A program made the translations under genes and the position numbers. A model generated the notes under the pieces. That model worked only from the letters and a program-made list of their open reading frames with translations. It searched no databases and was not told where the DNA came from. From contig NZ_JACJQN010000001.1 of assembly GCF_014696675.1 (NCBI RefSeq), positions 124,001 through 188,000 of the forward strand: DNA of 64,000 bases, read 5' to 3'. The stretch comes from Phormidium tenue FACHB-1052. GTDB lineage: Bacteria > Cyanobacteriota > Cyanobacteriia > Phormidesmidales > Phormidesmidaceae. Shown piece after piece: positions 28,501 through 37,775 of the stretch (within the stretch, counting starts at the first letter, position 1; each line of letters starts with the position of its first letter).

Positions 28501-29766
28501 ATGTCTGATACCGTAATTCGCGTTGAAAATTTGGGCAAAAAATACATCATTGGCCATCAGCAGCAAGAGCGCTACACGGCTCTGCGAGATGTATTGGTTA
28601 ACAGAGCTAAAGATATTACCCAGATTTTCAACCCAAAGGCTAAACGCCAAAAACCAAACTCAGAGGAGTTTTGGGCTCTCAAAGATGTCTCATTTGAGGT
28701 AAAGCGGGGCGATCGCATCGGCATCATTGGCCGCAATGGCGCAGGCAAATCTACCCTACTCAAAGTCCTCAGCCGGATCACCGAACCTACAGAAGGACGA
28801 ATCAGTATTAAGGGACGAGTGGCCAGTTTGCTAGAGGTCGGCACAGGGTTCCACCCGGAACTCACTGGTCGAGAGAATATCTACCTGAATGGTGCCATCC
28901 TAGGAATGAGCAAAGTAGATATCCGCCGTCAGTTTGACGAGATCGTAGCTTTTGCAGAGGTAGAAAAGTTTCTAGACACGCCGGTCAAGCGGTATAGCAG
29001 CGGCATGTATGTGCGGCTAGCATTTGCAGTGGCCGCCCACCTAGAGCCAGAAATTTTAGTGGTGGATGAAGTGCTAGCCGTAGGTGACGCAGCATTCCAA
29101 AAAAAGTGTCTCGGCAAGATGGAAGATGTAGCCGAGAACGAAGGCAGAACGGTTTTGTTCGTCAGCCATAATATGGCAGCCGTAGAGAAGCTTTGCAGAA
29201 AGGGATTTTTTTTGCGCCAGGGACAAGTAATGTTTTCAGGGAAGCAGAGTGAAACAATTACTCAATACCTAACCAGTTCTGTCAGCGAATCAGGCTCACT
29301 CAAAGACCGACGAGACAGAAAGGGCTCAGGTGAAGCCAAAATTGTGAATATTGAGATAAAGAATACAGAAGGCGATTTATTAGAAATTGCCACATCTGGT
29401 CAAACTATTGATATTTATTTATATTTTGAGTCAGCCAGCATAAATTTATCGAGAGTTATAGCAAGTATTATGATCAGAACCCAGCTAGACGTGCCTGTAT
29501 TTCTTCAACATAACCGATTAACACAAGATGACTTTGGTGCCCTTCCCAAAAATGGTGCCTTTGTTTGCCGTATCGAAAAGCTGCCACTACCTCCATCTAG
29601 CTACAATTTAACTTATTCACTAATTCGAGATGGAGCTTATTTAGATTCTCTCAGCGATGCATTAGAGCTATCAGTGGTTGACGGCGATTTTTATGGTTCT
29701 GGAGAGGTGCCTCCCATAAGCACAGGCGTATGCTTAGTGAATGCTAAATGGCGTTTGGAAAATTGA
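28501..29766 (+). CDS. wzt: ABC-type polysaccharide exporter ATPase with C-terminal glycan-binding domain (Wzt-like)
   Basis: 421 residues. The nucleotide-binding domain (1-250) has Walker A GRNGAGKST (77-85), signature YSSGM (165-169), Walker B ILVVDE (185-190) and H-loop FVSHN. The C-terminal 160 residues form a beta-rich Wzt-type domain (FESASINLSRVIASIMIRTQ; VSVVDGDFYGSGEVPP-like end) that in known systems recognises the glycan's end cap. Base composition changes abruptly near 29340. Lines counted by hand give 32 G+C of 60 at 29281-29340, 19 of 60 at 29341-29400 and 15 of 60 at 29401-29460. The specificity domain therefore belongs to the foreign AT-rich segment. Confidence 0.93.
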   Translation: MSDTVIRVENLGKKYIIGHQQQERYTALRDVLVNRAKDITQIFNPKAKRQKPNSEEFWALKDVSFEVKRGDRIGIIGRNGAGKSTLLKVLSRITEPTEGRISIKGRVASLLEVGTGFHPELTGRENIYLNGAILGMSKVDIRRQFDEIVAFAEVEKFLDTPVKRYSSGMYVRLAFAVAAHLEPEILVVDEVLAVGDAAFQKKCLGKMEDVAENEGRTVLFVSHNMAAVEKLCRKGFFLRQGQVMFSGKQSETITQYLTSSVSESGSLKDRRDRKGSGEAKIVNIEIKNTEGDLLEIATSGQTIDIYLYFESASINLSRVIASIMIRTQLDVPVFLQHNRLTQDDFGALPKNGAFVCRIEKLPLPPSSYNLTYSLIRDGAYLDSLSDALELSVVDGDFYGSGEVPPISTGVCLVNAKWRLEN

Positions 29767-29789
29767 CTTTTAATAGTGCAAAATCTCCT

Positions 29790-30548
29790 ATGGTCAAGTC
29801 ACTGCTATCAAAAATTGAGAAAGGTAAAAATAGATTAATTAGAGCTGTTAAAAGAAAACAAGCTTCTTACATAGATACTGAAAAGGCTGAGCAAATATTT
29901 TATATATCCTATCTTGAACAAGGAATGATAGTTTTTGATATAGGAGCAAATATTGGAGAATTAACCCTCTTATTTTCTCGTTTTGTGGGTACTTCGGGAA
30001 AAGTCTATGCTTTTGAAGCATGTGTTTTGACGTTTCAAAAGCTTTCAAATGTTTGCAAATTATCTGGTAGACCTCAAATTCACTTAAATCAATGCGCAGT
30101 TGCAGATAAAGACGGCATTCTAAAGTTAAATATCTATGACGAAAAATATTCAAGTTGGAATACTTTAGCAGATCGTCCCTTAGAGAACTATGGCATCGAT
30201 ATAAAACCAATTAGCCAAGAAGAAGTAACTGCAATCACTCTTGATCAATATTGCATTCATCATAAAATTGACCACATCGACTTACTAAAGATAGATGTCG
30301 AAGGGGCTGAATATCAGGTCATGCTTGGTGCAAGGGCACTGTTCGCGTCCCGACGTATAAGATGTTGTGTGTTCGAGTTTGGCGCAACAACTTTTGACAT
30401 GGGTAATACCCCATCAGAAATAGAAGTATTTTTGAAAGATTGTGGATATGTCATTAGGAATATAGTAAAAGATAATCCGATTTTTCCCGGTGGCCATTCA
30501 TCGCAAACTGCACAGTTTTCACTGCACATTGCAACTCCGAAAGTATGA
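29790..30548 (+). CDS. FkbM family methyltransferase
   Basis: About 252 residues from ATG 29790; an ATG at 29748 would overlap wzt by 19 bases. SAM-binding motif I is MIVFDIGANIGELTLLFSRF and the family hallmark is IDLLKIDVEGAEYQVMLGA. FkbM enzymes O-methylate sugars or polyketides. Placed right after wzt, it could add a terminal methyl cap recognised by the Wzt C-terminal domain, as known for O8/O9-type O antigens; this is inference. AT-rich. Confidence 0.85.
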   Translation: MVKSLLSKIEKGKNRLIRAVKRKQASYIDTEKAEQIFYISYLEQGMIVFDIGANIGELTLLFSRFVGTSGKVYAFEACVLTFQKLSNVCKLSGRPQIHLNQCAVADKDGILKLNIYDEKYSSWNTLADRPLENYGIDIKPISQEEVTAITLDQYCIHHKIDHIDLLKIDVEGAEYQVMLGARALFASRRIRCCVFEFGATTFDMGNTPSEIEVFLKDCGYVIRNIVKDNPIFPGGHSSQTAQFSLHIATPKV

Positions 30549-31315
30549 TGCAAGAAGCTCTATGGATACTCCGAAGACAACGGTATAAGTATTCACCTCG
30601 CGCTATATCAAGATCATTGCTAAAAAATATTGGCGCATGGCAACGCTTTTGGAAGAGCTACCATCAATACAGAAAAGCTGCTGGCATTACAGACTCATCT
30701 TTGCTGCAAAACTTTTATCCATGCCTAGGGGAAGATACAGCAATAACAACAATTGAGCCTACCTATTTTTACCAAGACACCTGGGCTTTCGAAAAAATTG
30801 TTAATCGTGCTCCCAAGCAACACATAGATGTGGGATCACATCATAAATTCGTTGCGTTTCTTTCAAAGATACTTCCCGTTACAATGGTCGATATTAGACC
30901 TCTTTCTCTTCCCTTAGAAAGCCTTAAATTTCAAGAAGGATCTATCTTAGATTTACCATTCAAAAGTGAGAGTATTAATTCTTTGTCTAGCCTTTGTGTT
31001 GTGGAGCATATTGGACTAGGACGTTATGGCGATCCACTCGATCCTGATGGATCAGAAAAAGCAATTGCTGAACTTTGCAGAGTTTTAGCGCCAGGAGGAC
31101 ATCTTTATCTTTCTGTTCCTGTTGGCGACCAAGACATAACCGCTTTTAATGCGGGTAGGATCTTTAATATGGAAAGCCTGGAAAAAATGTTGTCGCCGCT
31201 GATAATTATCGATAGTTCTTTTATTGTGGAGCGATTGCTTTCCAAAAACTATTGCCACACAAAGAATTTTGGCACAACCGGCCTATTCGAAATTTTTAAG
31301 CCTTATGGAGCATAA
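30545..31315 (+). CDS. DUF268-like/class I SAM-dependent methyltransferase
   Basis: A 256-residue protein overlapping the previous gene by ATGA. It has the DUF268-like core HIDVGSHHKFVAFLSKILPV, then SLCVVEHIGLGRYGDPLDPD and ELCRVLAPGGHLYLSVPVG. The HIGLGRYGDP motif is characteristic. The fold is methyltransferase-like, and a sugar O-methyltransferase role is likely but not proven. Translational coupling with its neighbours implies one operon. Confidence 0.75.
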   Translation: MMQEALWILRRQRYKYSPRAISRSLLKNIGAWQRFWKSYHQYRKAAGITDSSLLQNFYPCLGEDTAITTIEPTYFYQDTWAFEKIVNRAPKQHIDVGSHHKFVAFLSKILPVTMVDIRPLSLPLESLKFQEGSILDLPFKSESINSLSSLCVVEHIGLGRYGDPLDPDGSEKAIAELCRVLAPGGHLYLSVPVGDQDITAFNAGRIFNMESLEKMLSPLIIIDSSFIVERLLSKNYCHTKNFGTTGLFEIFKPYGA

Positions 31316-31317
31316 CA

Positions 31318-32184
31318 ATGCTTGTAGAAGACTGCTGCCAAGCTTTGCTAGCACAAATTCTCCCTACGGTAGGCTACTCAAAATCAGACTATGCTATTGA
31401 AATTGGGTGCGGAACCTTCGCATTCTACTGTGAGCTTTTTGATAAGCTCAATTTTCCAACAATTGCAGTTGAGCCCTTGCCTGCAAAAAACCTTAAAAAG
31501 CTCTGTAGACGTCGCAATATCCCACTGGTAGAAGCTTGCATTACTGAAAAGAACGGAACCGTAAATTTGTACGTAGGTAACTACTTAGGGAACGAGAACT
31601 TAAACCTTAGTTCAACTTGCCCAGACTGGTGGGGATCAACTGCTACTGCGAAAGAAGTTGCTTCCATAACTCTCAAAGACCTAATAAGTATGTTTTCTAT
31701 AGAAAGAATAGGTTGCCTCAAGATAGACATTGAAGGCGCTGAATATTCGGTTTTAAACCAGCTCTCTAGCCTCAATCCAAAACTGTTGCCGAAAGTCATA
31801 ATGTTTGAGTACGGGGGTGGAGGAACCTTTGAGAGTAAACAAGGTGGCTGGGCCAAAGGGTTTTTACAGGACACCATGAATATTTTATCTTTGTTGAACA
31901 ATCTCGGCTATGGGCAGTTAATCCAAATCGATTCCGAGAAAGAATCTAAGGAAAAAGTTTTTAATCTTGAGACTATTAATTTAGTTGCAAGTACTCTTTT
32001 CTCCTCTAAAAATGTTTATGGCAATATGATTGCTATTCATGACAATAAATCTTTTCCAAAAGACAGAATTGAAAGTATCTGCAATAGCTTTAGAGGCGAT
32101 CATCCAGAAACTCCTCCCTTAAAGATATCAGAACCCCTTTCAAAACGTATTGCCGTGGAATTTCGCCGACTAGTTTACAGATAA
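31318..32184 (+). CDS. FkbM family methyltransferase
   Basis: A 288-residue protein starting two bases after the previous stop. Motif I is YAIEIGCGTFAFYCELFDKL with acidic AVEPLPA, and the FkbM signature is IGCLKIDIEGAEYSVLNQL. It is a second, divergent FkbM copy in this cluster. The C-terminal extension (after about 230) has no recognised domain. Probable glycan O-methyltransferase. Confidence 0.82.
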   Translation: MLVEDCCQALLAQILPTVGYSKSDYAIEIGCGTFAFYCELFDKLNFPTIAVEPLPAKNLKKLCRRRNIPLVEACITEKNGTVNLYVGNYLGNENLNLSSTCPDWWGSTATAKEVASITLKDLISMFSIERIGCLKIDIEGAEYSVLNQLSSLNPKLLPKVIMFEYGGGGTFESKQGGWAKGFLQDTMNILSLLNNLGYGQLIQIDSEKESKEKVFNLETINLVASTLFSSKNVYGNMIAIHDNKSFPKDRIESICNSFRGDHPETPPLKISEPLSKRIAVEFRRLVYR

Positions 32185-32214
32185 ATCTCTATTTTTTTCA
32201 CCATAGTTGGTCTT

Positions 32215-33060
32215 TTGATAATATTTAATCAGTCTGGAAGATTAGGCAATCAACTGTTTCAATACGCTGGTCTTAAGACTCTAGGTCAAACAAATGAAAC
32301 ACTTGTGCTGCTTGGATTCGAAGCTTTGCAATCGACTTTTGATGGTATAGAAGCAAAGATCATCAACACACGCAGTTCTAAGATAGAAAGATATGTAAGC
32401 TATCGTTTTTATGAATGGGCTAACTACTTATCTCAAAAAAATATTATTCAAAGAGTTAAGCAAGCTGAAGCATCAATAAATCTCTTTCATAATTCAAGCT
32501 TGTTAAAAACCATTACCGTTGTAGAGCAGAATTACTTCCAAAGCGAATCTTTTTTTAATCCAAGCATAATTAACTCCTTAGTGTTAAAACCAAAACTTTT
32601 AGCTTTTGCAAAGCAATCATTAGATCAATTCCCTCTAGGAACAATCCCTATCTACGTCCACGTCAGAAGAGGAGATTACCTAAACTGGCCTGACAAAGAA
32701 AATTCAGCAGCCCTGCCAAATAGCTATTATCGAAAGTGTATCAACCTTATTAAAATTGATATTCCTAATGCTTTTTTTGTGTTCACCTCTGACGAGCCTG
32801 ATTATATAAGGAAAGCATTTGGTGATTTAGACAATTTTTATGTTTCTACCGGAACTGCTACTGAAGACTTTGCCCTGATGACTCAGTGCCAAGGTGGTAT
32901 TCTATCAGCAAGTAGCTTTGCTTGGTGGGCAGCTTATTTTTCAAAGTTATGGCAAAATTCCTCAGTTTTTCTTGCTCCAAAATATTGGGCAGGCCACTCT
33001 AAACAACAGTGGTACCCAGCCTTTATAAAGTCATCCTTTTTAACTTATATAGAGGTTTGA
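32215..33060 (+). CDS. Alpha-1,2-fucosyltransferase, GT11 family
   Basis: 281 residues. GT11 motif I is near the start (SGRLGNQLFQYAGLK), motif HVRRGDY is at about 149-155, and the C-terminal block is GGILSASSFAWWAAYFS. The enzyme transfers L-fucose (or a related sugar) from GDP-fucose to galactose. No ATG fits. The TTG at 32215 (MIIFNQSGRLGNQ) gives the standard N-terminus, so this gene uses an unusual start. No GDP-fucose synthesis genes are in the window. Confidence 0.88.
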   Translation: MIIFNQSGRLGNQLFQYAGLKTLGQTNETLVLLGFEALQSTFDGIEAKIINTRSSKIERYVSYRFYEWANYLSQKNIIQRVKQAEASINLFHNSSLLKTITVVEQNYFQSESFFNPSIINSLVLKPKLLAFAKQSLDQFPLGTIPIYVHVRRGDYLNWPDKENSAALPNSYYRKCINLIKIDIPNAFFVFTSDEPDYIRKAFGDLDNFYVSTGTATEDFALMTQCQGGILSASSFAWWAAYFSKLWQNSSVFLAPKYWAGHSKQQWYPAFIKSSFLTYIEV

Positions 33061-33098
33061 CATAAATACTTTTCCCTCATACCGTTGAAGCAACCTCT

Positions 33099-34004
33099 AT
33101 GCCTTGTTCTACCCCAGTAGCCTTTCTCATTTTTCGCCGCCCCGACTTGACCGCCCGTGTGTTTGAAGCTATCCGCCAAGCGCAACCTAAAAAGCTATTT
33201 GTAATAGCCGATGGCCCTCGTAATGAAGAGGAAAACGTACTATGTCAGCATGCTAGAGCAGTTACGGAAAACGTCAATTGGGATTGCGAAGTTCTCCGCA
33301 ATTATTCGTCCATTAATTTAGGTTGTAAAAAACGCGTTTGTAGTGGATTAGATTGGGCTTTTGAAAACTCAGAAGAACTAATTATTCTGGAAGATGATTG
33401 CTTACCCAACCCATCGTTTTTCCAGTATTGCACCGATCTGTTAAAACGTCATCGAAACGATCAAAGAATTATGCTCATTAGTGGCTTTAATAAGCAAGGT
33501 GTTTGGAAAGATAGCGATAATGATTATTTCTTCTCAAATTTGGGTGGGATCTGGGGTTGGGCTAGTTGGAGAAGGGCATGGAAGCTAAATGACCCAGAGA
33601 TGTCAGACTTAGAAGAATTTGCAAGCAAAAAATATTTCGAATATTTGCTGGGATTCGAATTGGGAAATATAAGAAAAAAACAAATGTTGTCAATCGCTAA
33701 AAATAGTGAGAGTACTTGGGATTTTCAATGGGGATTTTCAAGGCACAAAAACTCAGGTTTAGCATGCGTTCCCAGTAAAAATTTGGTTAAAAATATTGGG
33801 TTCAGACATGATTCAACTCATACATTTAGAGAAAGCTTTAAGCATCCAAAAGTTTATTCTTTGAGCTTACCAATTAGAACCAATAAGTTTATCGTACCTG
33901 ATCATGATTACGATGTAGCTTTCTTCCAGAAAAACGAAAGAAATCTAGCTTATATTCTGAAGCTCAATATAAAGAAAGCAAAAAAACTTCTCTTTTCTCG
34001 TTAA
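33099..34004 (+). CDS. Glycosyltransferase, GT2-like (HlpA-like), copy 1
   Basis: 301 residues with a GT-A-like core: PVAFLIFRRPDLTARVFEAI at the start, LFVIADGPR, then the acidic motif IILEDDCLPNPSFFQYC and GIWGWASWRRAW. The ILEDD motif probably binds metal and nucleotide sugar. It is paralogous to the gene at 36021-36935 (same opening, same order of motifs). Proteins of this type are sometimes labelled hemolytic protein HlpA-like, but a sugar transferase role fits the context. Confidence 0.8.
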   Translation: MPCSTPVAFLIFRRPDLTARVFEAIRQAQPKKLFVIADGPRNEEENVLCQHARAVTENVNWDCEVLRNYSSINLGCKKRVCSGLDWAFENSEELIILEDDCLPNPSFFQYCTDLLKRHRNDQRIMLISGFNKQGVWKDSDNDYFFSNLGGIWGWASWRRAWKLNDPEMSDLEEFASKKYFEYLLGFELGNIRKKQMLSIAKNSESTWDFQWGFSRHKNSGLACVPSKNLVKNIGFRHDSTHTFRESFKHPKVYSLSLPIRTNKFIVPDHDYDVAFFQKNERNLAYILKLNIKKAKKLLFSR

Positions 34005-34083
34005 ATCTAAGTTACTTCAGAAATAGATGCCGCTTGATCTTCCTACCTAAGAGGGAAGCCTCTTTCAATAAGTTCTTAAAAAA

Positions 34084-35046
34084 ATGATTACTGTTCTCGA
34101 TCCCGGCTTGGAGAATAATCGATGCACTCCAAGTTCTAACCTCGGTGATTTAATTATTCAGGAATCTGTAAAAAGAGAATTACGCAATATTTTTCCTATT
34201 TCTGAAATTTTCAGCCTGTCCACACAGGATTTTATAGAACCAGAAAAAATAAAATTCGTTAGGAATAGCTCACATGTCTTTGTTGGTGGGACAAATCTGC
34301 TTTCGTCAAAAATGCGCGATTATAAGCAGTGGAAAATATCTTTTATTGATGCAATACAAATTCAAAAAGCTGTTTTATTCGGTGTTGGTTGGTGGCAATA
34401 TCAAGATAAACCAGATTTGTACACGTCATTATTACTAAAGACTGCTTTGTCTAGCAAATATATACACTCTGTAAGGGATGGCTATACTCAAAGAAAACTT
34501 GAAGAGATAGGGTTTAGAAATGTAGTCAATACGTCCTGCCCCACCATGTGGCCATTAGCCACCGTAAAACCAGAGAGCTTTCCTGTCAAAAAGTCTGAAA
34601 ATGTTCTCTTAACGCTTACTGATTACAATAAGAATCCCAGCTTAGACAAAAAACTTATAAGTTTGCTAACTCAAAAGTATAAAACAGTATATTTTTGGCC
34701 CCAAGGCAGAGGTGATCTTGATTATTTTTCTCACCTAGGGTTTTCAGTAAAGATTCTCGAACATTCGTTCGAAGCGCTGAAAGTTTTCTTGTCTTCAACC
34801 CTCAATTTCGATTATATTGGCACTAGATTGCACGGAGGTATATATTGCCTATGTGCATCTAGAAGGTCTTTAATTATTGAAATTGATAACAGATCAAAAG
34901 AACTTTCAGAGGATACTAGCCTACCAACTGTTAAAAGAAATGATTTAGAGTATATTGAGCATTGGATCGAAAGCAGTTTTGAGTTTAAGGTGACTCTTGA
35001 TCTCGATGCTATAAAGCTTTGGAAATCTCAATTTCTTCGACTATAG
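34084..35046 (+). CDS. Polysaccharide pyruvyl transferase family protein
   Basis: 320 residues. The N-terminal half has NLGDLIIQESVKREL and HVFVGGTNLLSS, and the C-terminal half has FDYIGTRLHGGIYCLCASRR with the conserved GTRLHG motif at about 246-251. The family transfers pyruvate ketals from PEP onto sugar residues, adding negative charge to exopolysaccharide. The stop codon abuts the ATG of the next gene. Confidence 0.82.
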   Translation: MITVLDPGLENNRCTPSSNLGDLIIQESVKRELRNIFPISEIFSLSTQDFIEPEKIKFVRNSSHVFVGGTNLLSSKMRDYKQWKISFIDAIQIQKAVLFGVGWWQYQDKPDLYTSLLLKTALSSKYIHSVRDGYTQRKLEEIGFRNVVNTSCPTMWPLATVKPESFPVKKSENVLLTLTDYNKNPSLDKKLISLLTQKYKTVYFWPQGRGDLDYFSHLGFSVKILEHSFEALKVFLSSTLNFDYIGTRLHGGIYCLCASRRSLIIEIDNRSKELSEDTSLPTVKRNDLEYIEHWIESSFEFKVTLDLDAIKLWKSQFLRL

Positions 35047-35940
35047 ATGTATAACCTTAATAGGAAGTTGAAGTGTTTGAATTTAGGCTGTGGTAGTCGC
35101 TATGTCCCTGACTGGGATAATTTTGACTTCGTTGCGAACAGCGAACATGTAGTTCCCCATAATTTAATAGCTGGTCTTCCTGCTAAAGACGATAGCTATG
35201 ACTTTGTCTATCACTCTCATCTGCTAGAGCACTTTTCGTTTTATCAAGCTCCTATATTTCTTCAAGAATGTTTTAGAGTTTTGCGCCCCAATGGTATTCT
35301 TCGAGTCGTTGTTCCTGATTTAGAATCGGTTGTTAATGGATATTTGGATGCCTTGAAAAAGGTTGAGAACAATTTATCAGGCTGGGAAGACAACTATAGG
35401 TGGATGCAGATAGAGCTTTTAGACCAGTTGGTACGCAATCAGCCAGGTGGTCTGATGAGTTTTTACCTAAGTCAAGAACACATTCCAAACCTGGATTTTA
35501 TAATCCAAAGATTAGGATCTGAGGCCAAGAAGTTTACGGATAGAGAAAGAAGTCAGTCAGGCAATCAAGGCAAAACTTACGCTAGCAACTTCCCTACAAT
35601 ATCTAGAACACTAGAAAGTTTTGCGCAACCTATTTACAGATTTTTTTGCTATTCTAGCTACCGCCGTAATGCATTTTTAAAGCTAATTTTAAGCTCAAAA
35701 GAATATCAATCTTTACGTATAGGCAGCTTTCGCCAAATGGGAGAAGTACATCAGTGGATGTATGATCGCTATTCTTTAACACAGCTAATACAGCAATGTG
35801 GCTTTATCGATATAATACAGCGCAATGCAACGACAAGCTATTTAGAGGGATGGAGTGCTTATAATCTAGATACTGAGCCAGATGGAAGTGTCTACAAGCC
35901 TGATTCTTTATTTGTTGAAGCCATTAAACCTGAGCTATAG
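35047..35940 (+). CDS. SAM-dependent methyltransferase
   Basis: 297 residues. Motif I is CLNLGCGSRYVPDWDNFDF near the N-terminus, followed by DFVYHSHLLEHFSFYQAP and CFRVLRPNGILRVVVPDLE, the class I (Methyltransf_11-like) pattern. A large insertion (about 110-220) separates the core from the C-terminal strand. Starts directly on the previous stop, hence the same operon. Likely glycan modification; acceptor unknown. Confidence 0.8.
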   Translation: MYNLNRKLKCLNLGCGSRYVPDWDNFDFVANSEHVVPHNLIAGLPAKDDSYDFVYHSHLLEHFSFYQAPIFLQECFRVLRPNGILRVVVPDLESVVNGYLDALKKVENNLSGWEDNYRWMQIELLDQLVRNQPGGLMSFYLSQEHIPNLDFIIQRLGSEAKKFTDRERSQSGNQGKTYASNFPTISRTLESFAQPIYRFFCYSSYRRNAFLKLILSSKEYQSLRIGSFRQMGEVHQWMYDRYSLTQLIQQCGFIDIIQRNATTSYLEGWSAYNLDTEPDGSVYKPDSLFVEAIKPEL

Positions 35941-36020
35941 AGACAGAACATTATTGCCACTCAAATTAAGACAGTCAGACTTGATAAGTAGCTGTCCCAA
36001 AAAATTCTTTTTTTGCGCTC

Positions 36021-36935
36021 GTGTCCTGCCATACAGCTGTTATATTCATCATTTTTCGTCGCCCTGATTTAACAGCACAGGTATTCAAGGCAATTCGCAA
36101 TGCTCAACCTGCCCAACTTCTGGTAATCGCTGACGGCCCTCGTAGCAAAGGTGAAGCTATATTTTGCCAAGCAGCTAGAGCTATCACAAACAATGTGGAT
36201 TGGGATTGTGATGTCCTACGCAATTATTCGGAAGAGCATTTAGGTTGTAGAGAACGCGTTTCTAGTGGTCTAGACTGGGCTTTTTCCATAGTTGAAGAAG
36301 CAATCATCCTTGAAGATGACTGTGTTCCTCATCCAGACTTCTTTCCCTACTGCTCAGAATTGCTTGAGCGCTATCGCTACGACATGCGCATTATGGTTTG
36401 CTCTGGTAGCAACCAAGGCAACCTACCTATTAGCGGAGAGGCCAGCTACTCTTTCAGCATCTTTCCCCAAATTTGGGGATGGGCTACCTGGCGTAGAGCA
36501 TGGCAAATGAAACAAGCTTCATTGCACTTTATGGAGCAAACCGATGTTATTGAAAATCTTGCTTTGAAAGCTATTTCTGTTGGTCTAGATTTCAATCATT
36601 TTCTAAGCCAATGGAAACTCATTCAAGCAGGCGAGCTCGATTCTTGGGCCTATGTCTGGGCAGCATCTGTATGGGTCAACTCTGGGCTTTGTATTCGACC
36701 TCGCGTAAATTTGGTTGGCAACATAGGATTTGACAGGGATGCTACCCATACTCTCGGTCATGCACCAAACTGGCTAAAAATGCCTACAGAGGCTATATTA
36801 CCTATCCGCCATCCAAGTTATATAATCCACGATGTCATCCATGACACATTGCTGGCCCAGCGATTTTCCAAACCAAAGCTGTCTTTTGCTGCAAAAATAA
36901 AATCGATTTTGAAGGTTTGGATGAAAAACCGCTGA
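36021..36935 (+). CDS. Glycosyltransferase, GT2-like (HlpA-like), copy 2
   Basis: 304 residues, paralogue of the gene at 33099-34004. The opening TAVIFIIFRRPDLTAQVFKA, LLVIADGPR, AIILEDDCVPHPDFFPYC and IWGWATWRRAW match copy 1 in order. The start is GTG at 36021, supported by alignment with the MPCSTPVAFLIFRRP opening of copy 1. The copies flank the pyruvyl transferase and a methyltransferase and differ in their C-terminal halves, where acceptor choice usually lies. Confidence 0.8.
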   Translation: MSCHTAVIFIIFRRPDLTAQVFKAIRNAQPAQLLVIADGPRSKGEAIFCQAARAITNNVDWDCDVLRNYSEEHLGCRERVSSGLDWAFSIVEEAIILEDDCVPHPDFFPYCSELLERYRYDMRIMVCSGSNQGNLPISGEASYSFSIFPQIWGWATWRRAWQMKQASLHFMEQTDVIENLALKAISVGLDFNHFLSQWKLIQAGELDSWAYVWAASVWVNSGLCIRPRVNLVGNIGFDRDATHTLGHAPNWLKMPTEAILPIRHPSYIIHDVIHDTLLAQRFSKPKLSFAAKIKSILKVWMKNR

Positions 36936-37034
36936 AAAAACAAGTTTAATTTTTGAAGATTTATTTTAGTCATTAACTTCACTCTAAGATGCACTATTAA
37001 TAGCCTACTATGTACCATATAACGATCAGCCGAG

Positions 37035-37694
37035 ATGAAAATACCTTCGAAATTGAAATCGGCCTTTAGCTTCGACAATAATGTCAGAAAGGACTCGAAA
37101 AGACTTAGCATACCCCGCCAATTTAGGCAAGACAAAGTAATTTTTATACATATTCCTAAATGTGCAGGTTCAGCCTTTTTAGATTCTTATATAGGTTTTC
37201 AGCTAGGTCATGCAAGTGCATCTGACTACTACAAGCTAGACAGATCCCTATTTTTAGCTTCATTTGTCTTTTCTTTTGTTCGCCATCCTGTAAGTCGTTT
37301 TATTTCTGCCTACAATTTTCTTCAGAAAACCACTCTATGGAACTATGTTCCCGAAATAAGAAACAAAATCAATTTATATGGTTCATCAGTTGACCAAGTT
37401 GCTAAAACTATTTCAAAGACCTCTGAGCTACTGACTTTGCCTTGGTTTAAACCTCAATACACCTTTCTAGAAATAGATGGAAAGATAGCTGCTAACAGAG
37501 TTTTTAAGACTGAAACCTTTACGGAAGACATTAAAATATTGCAAGAATTACTAAAAGTTCGGCTTCGGCCTCAGGCGACAGTTAACCGGTCTTCTTTGAC
37601 TACCATAAACTTTAGTGAAATTTTGAATGCCGATAGCATTAAAAATTTAGAATCAGTCTATGAACGGGATTTCACGCTTTTTGGATACTACTGA
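37035..37694 (+). CDS. Sulfotransferase family protein
   Basis: 219 residues. The 5'-phosphosulfate loop HIPKCAGS is at 39-46 and the 3'-phosphate motif FVRHPVSRF at 81-89, both diagnostic for the carbohydrate sulfotransferase (Sulfotransfer_2-like) group that uses PAPS. Sulfated exopolysaccharides are well known in cyanobacteria. The short length suggests a minimal catalytic domain. It lies among glycan-modifying genes, so the glycan is the probable acceptor. Confidence 0.85.
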   Translation: MKIPSKLKSAFSFDNNVRKDSKRLSIPRQFRQDKVIFIHIPKCAGSAFLDSYIGFQLGHASASDYYKLDRSLFLASFVFSFVRHPVSRFISAYNFLQKTTLWNYVPEIRNKINLYGSSVDQVAKTISKTSELLTLPWFKPQYTFLEIDGKIAANRVFKTETFTEDIKILQELLKVRLRPQATVNRSSLTTINFSEILNADSIKNLESVYERDFTLFGYY

Positions 37695-37775
37695 TATCGC
37701 AAAATCATAATTCTACTCGACATGGCTTTAACTTTGTAAAAAGTGTTTATAATTCATCTGATACAGTCTTAGGCT

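Noticed and set aside
29848-30210. 120-codon minus-strand frame in the FkbM gene
   Set aside because: The plus strand carries clear methyltransferase motifs; AT-rich antisense opens by chance.
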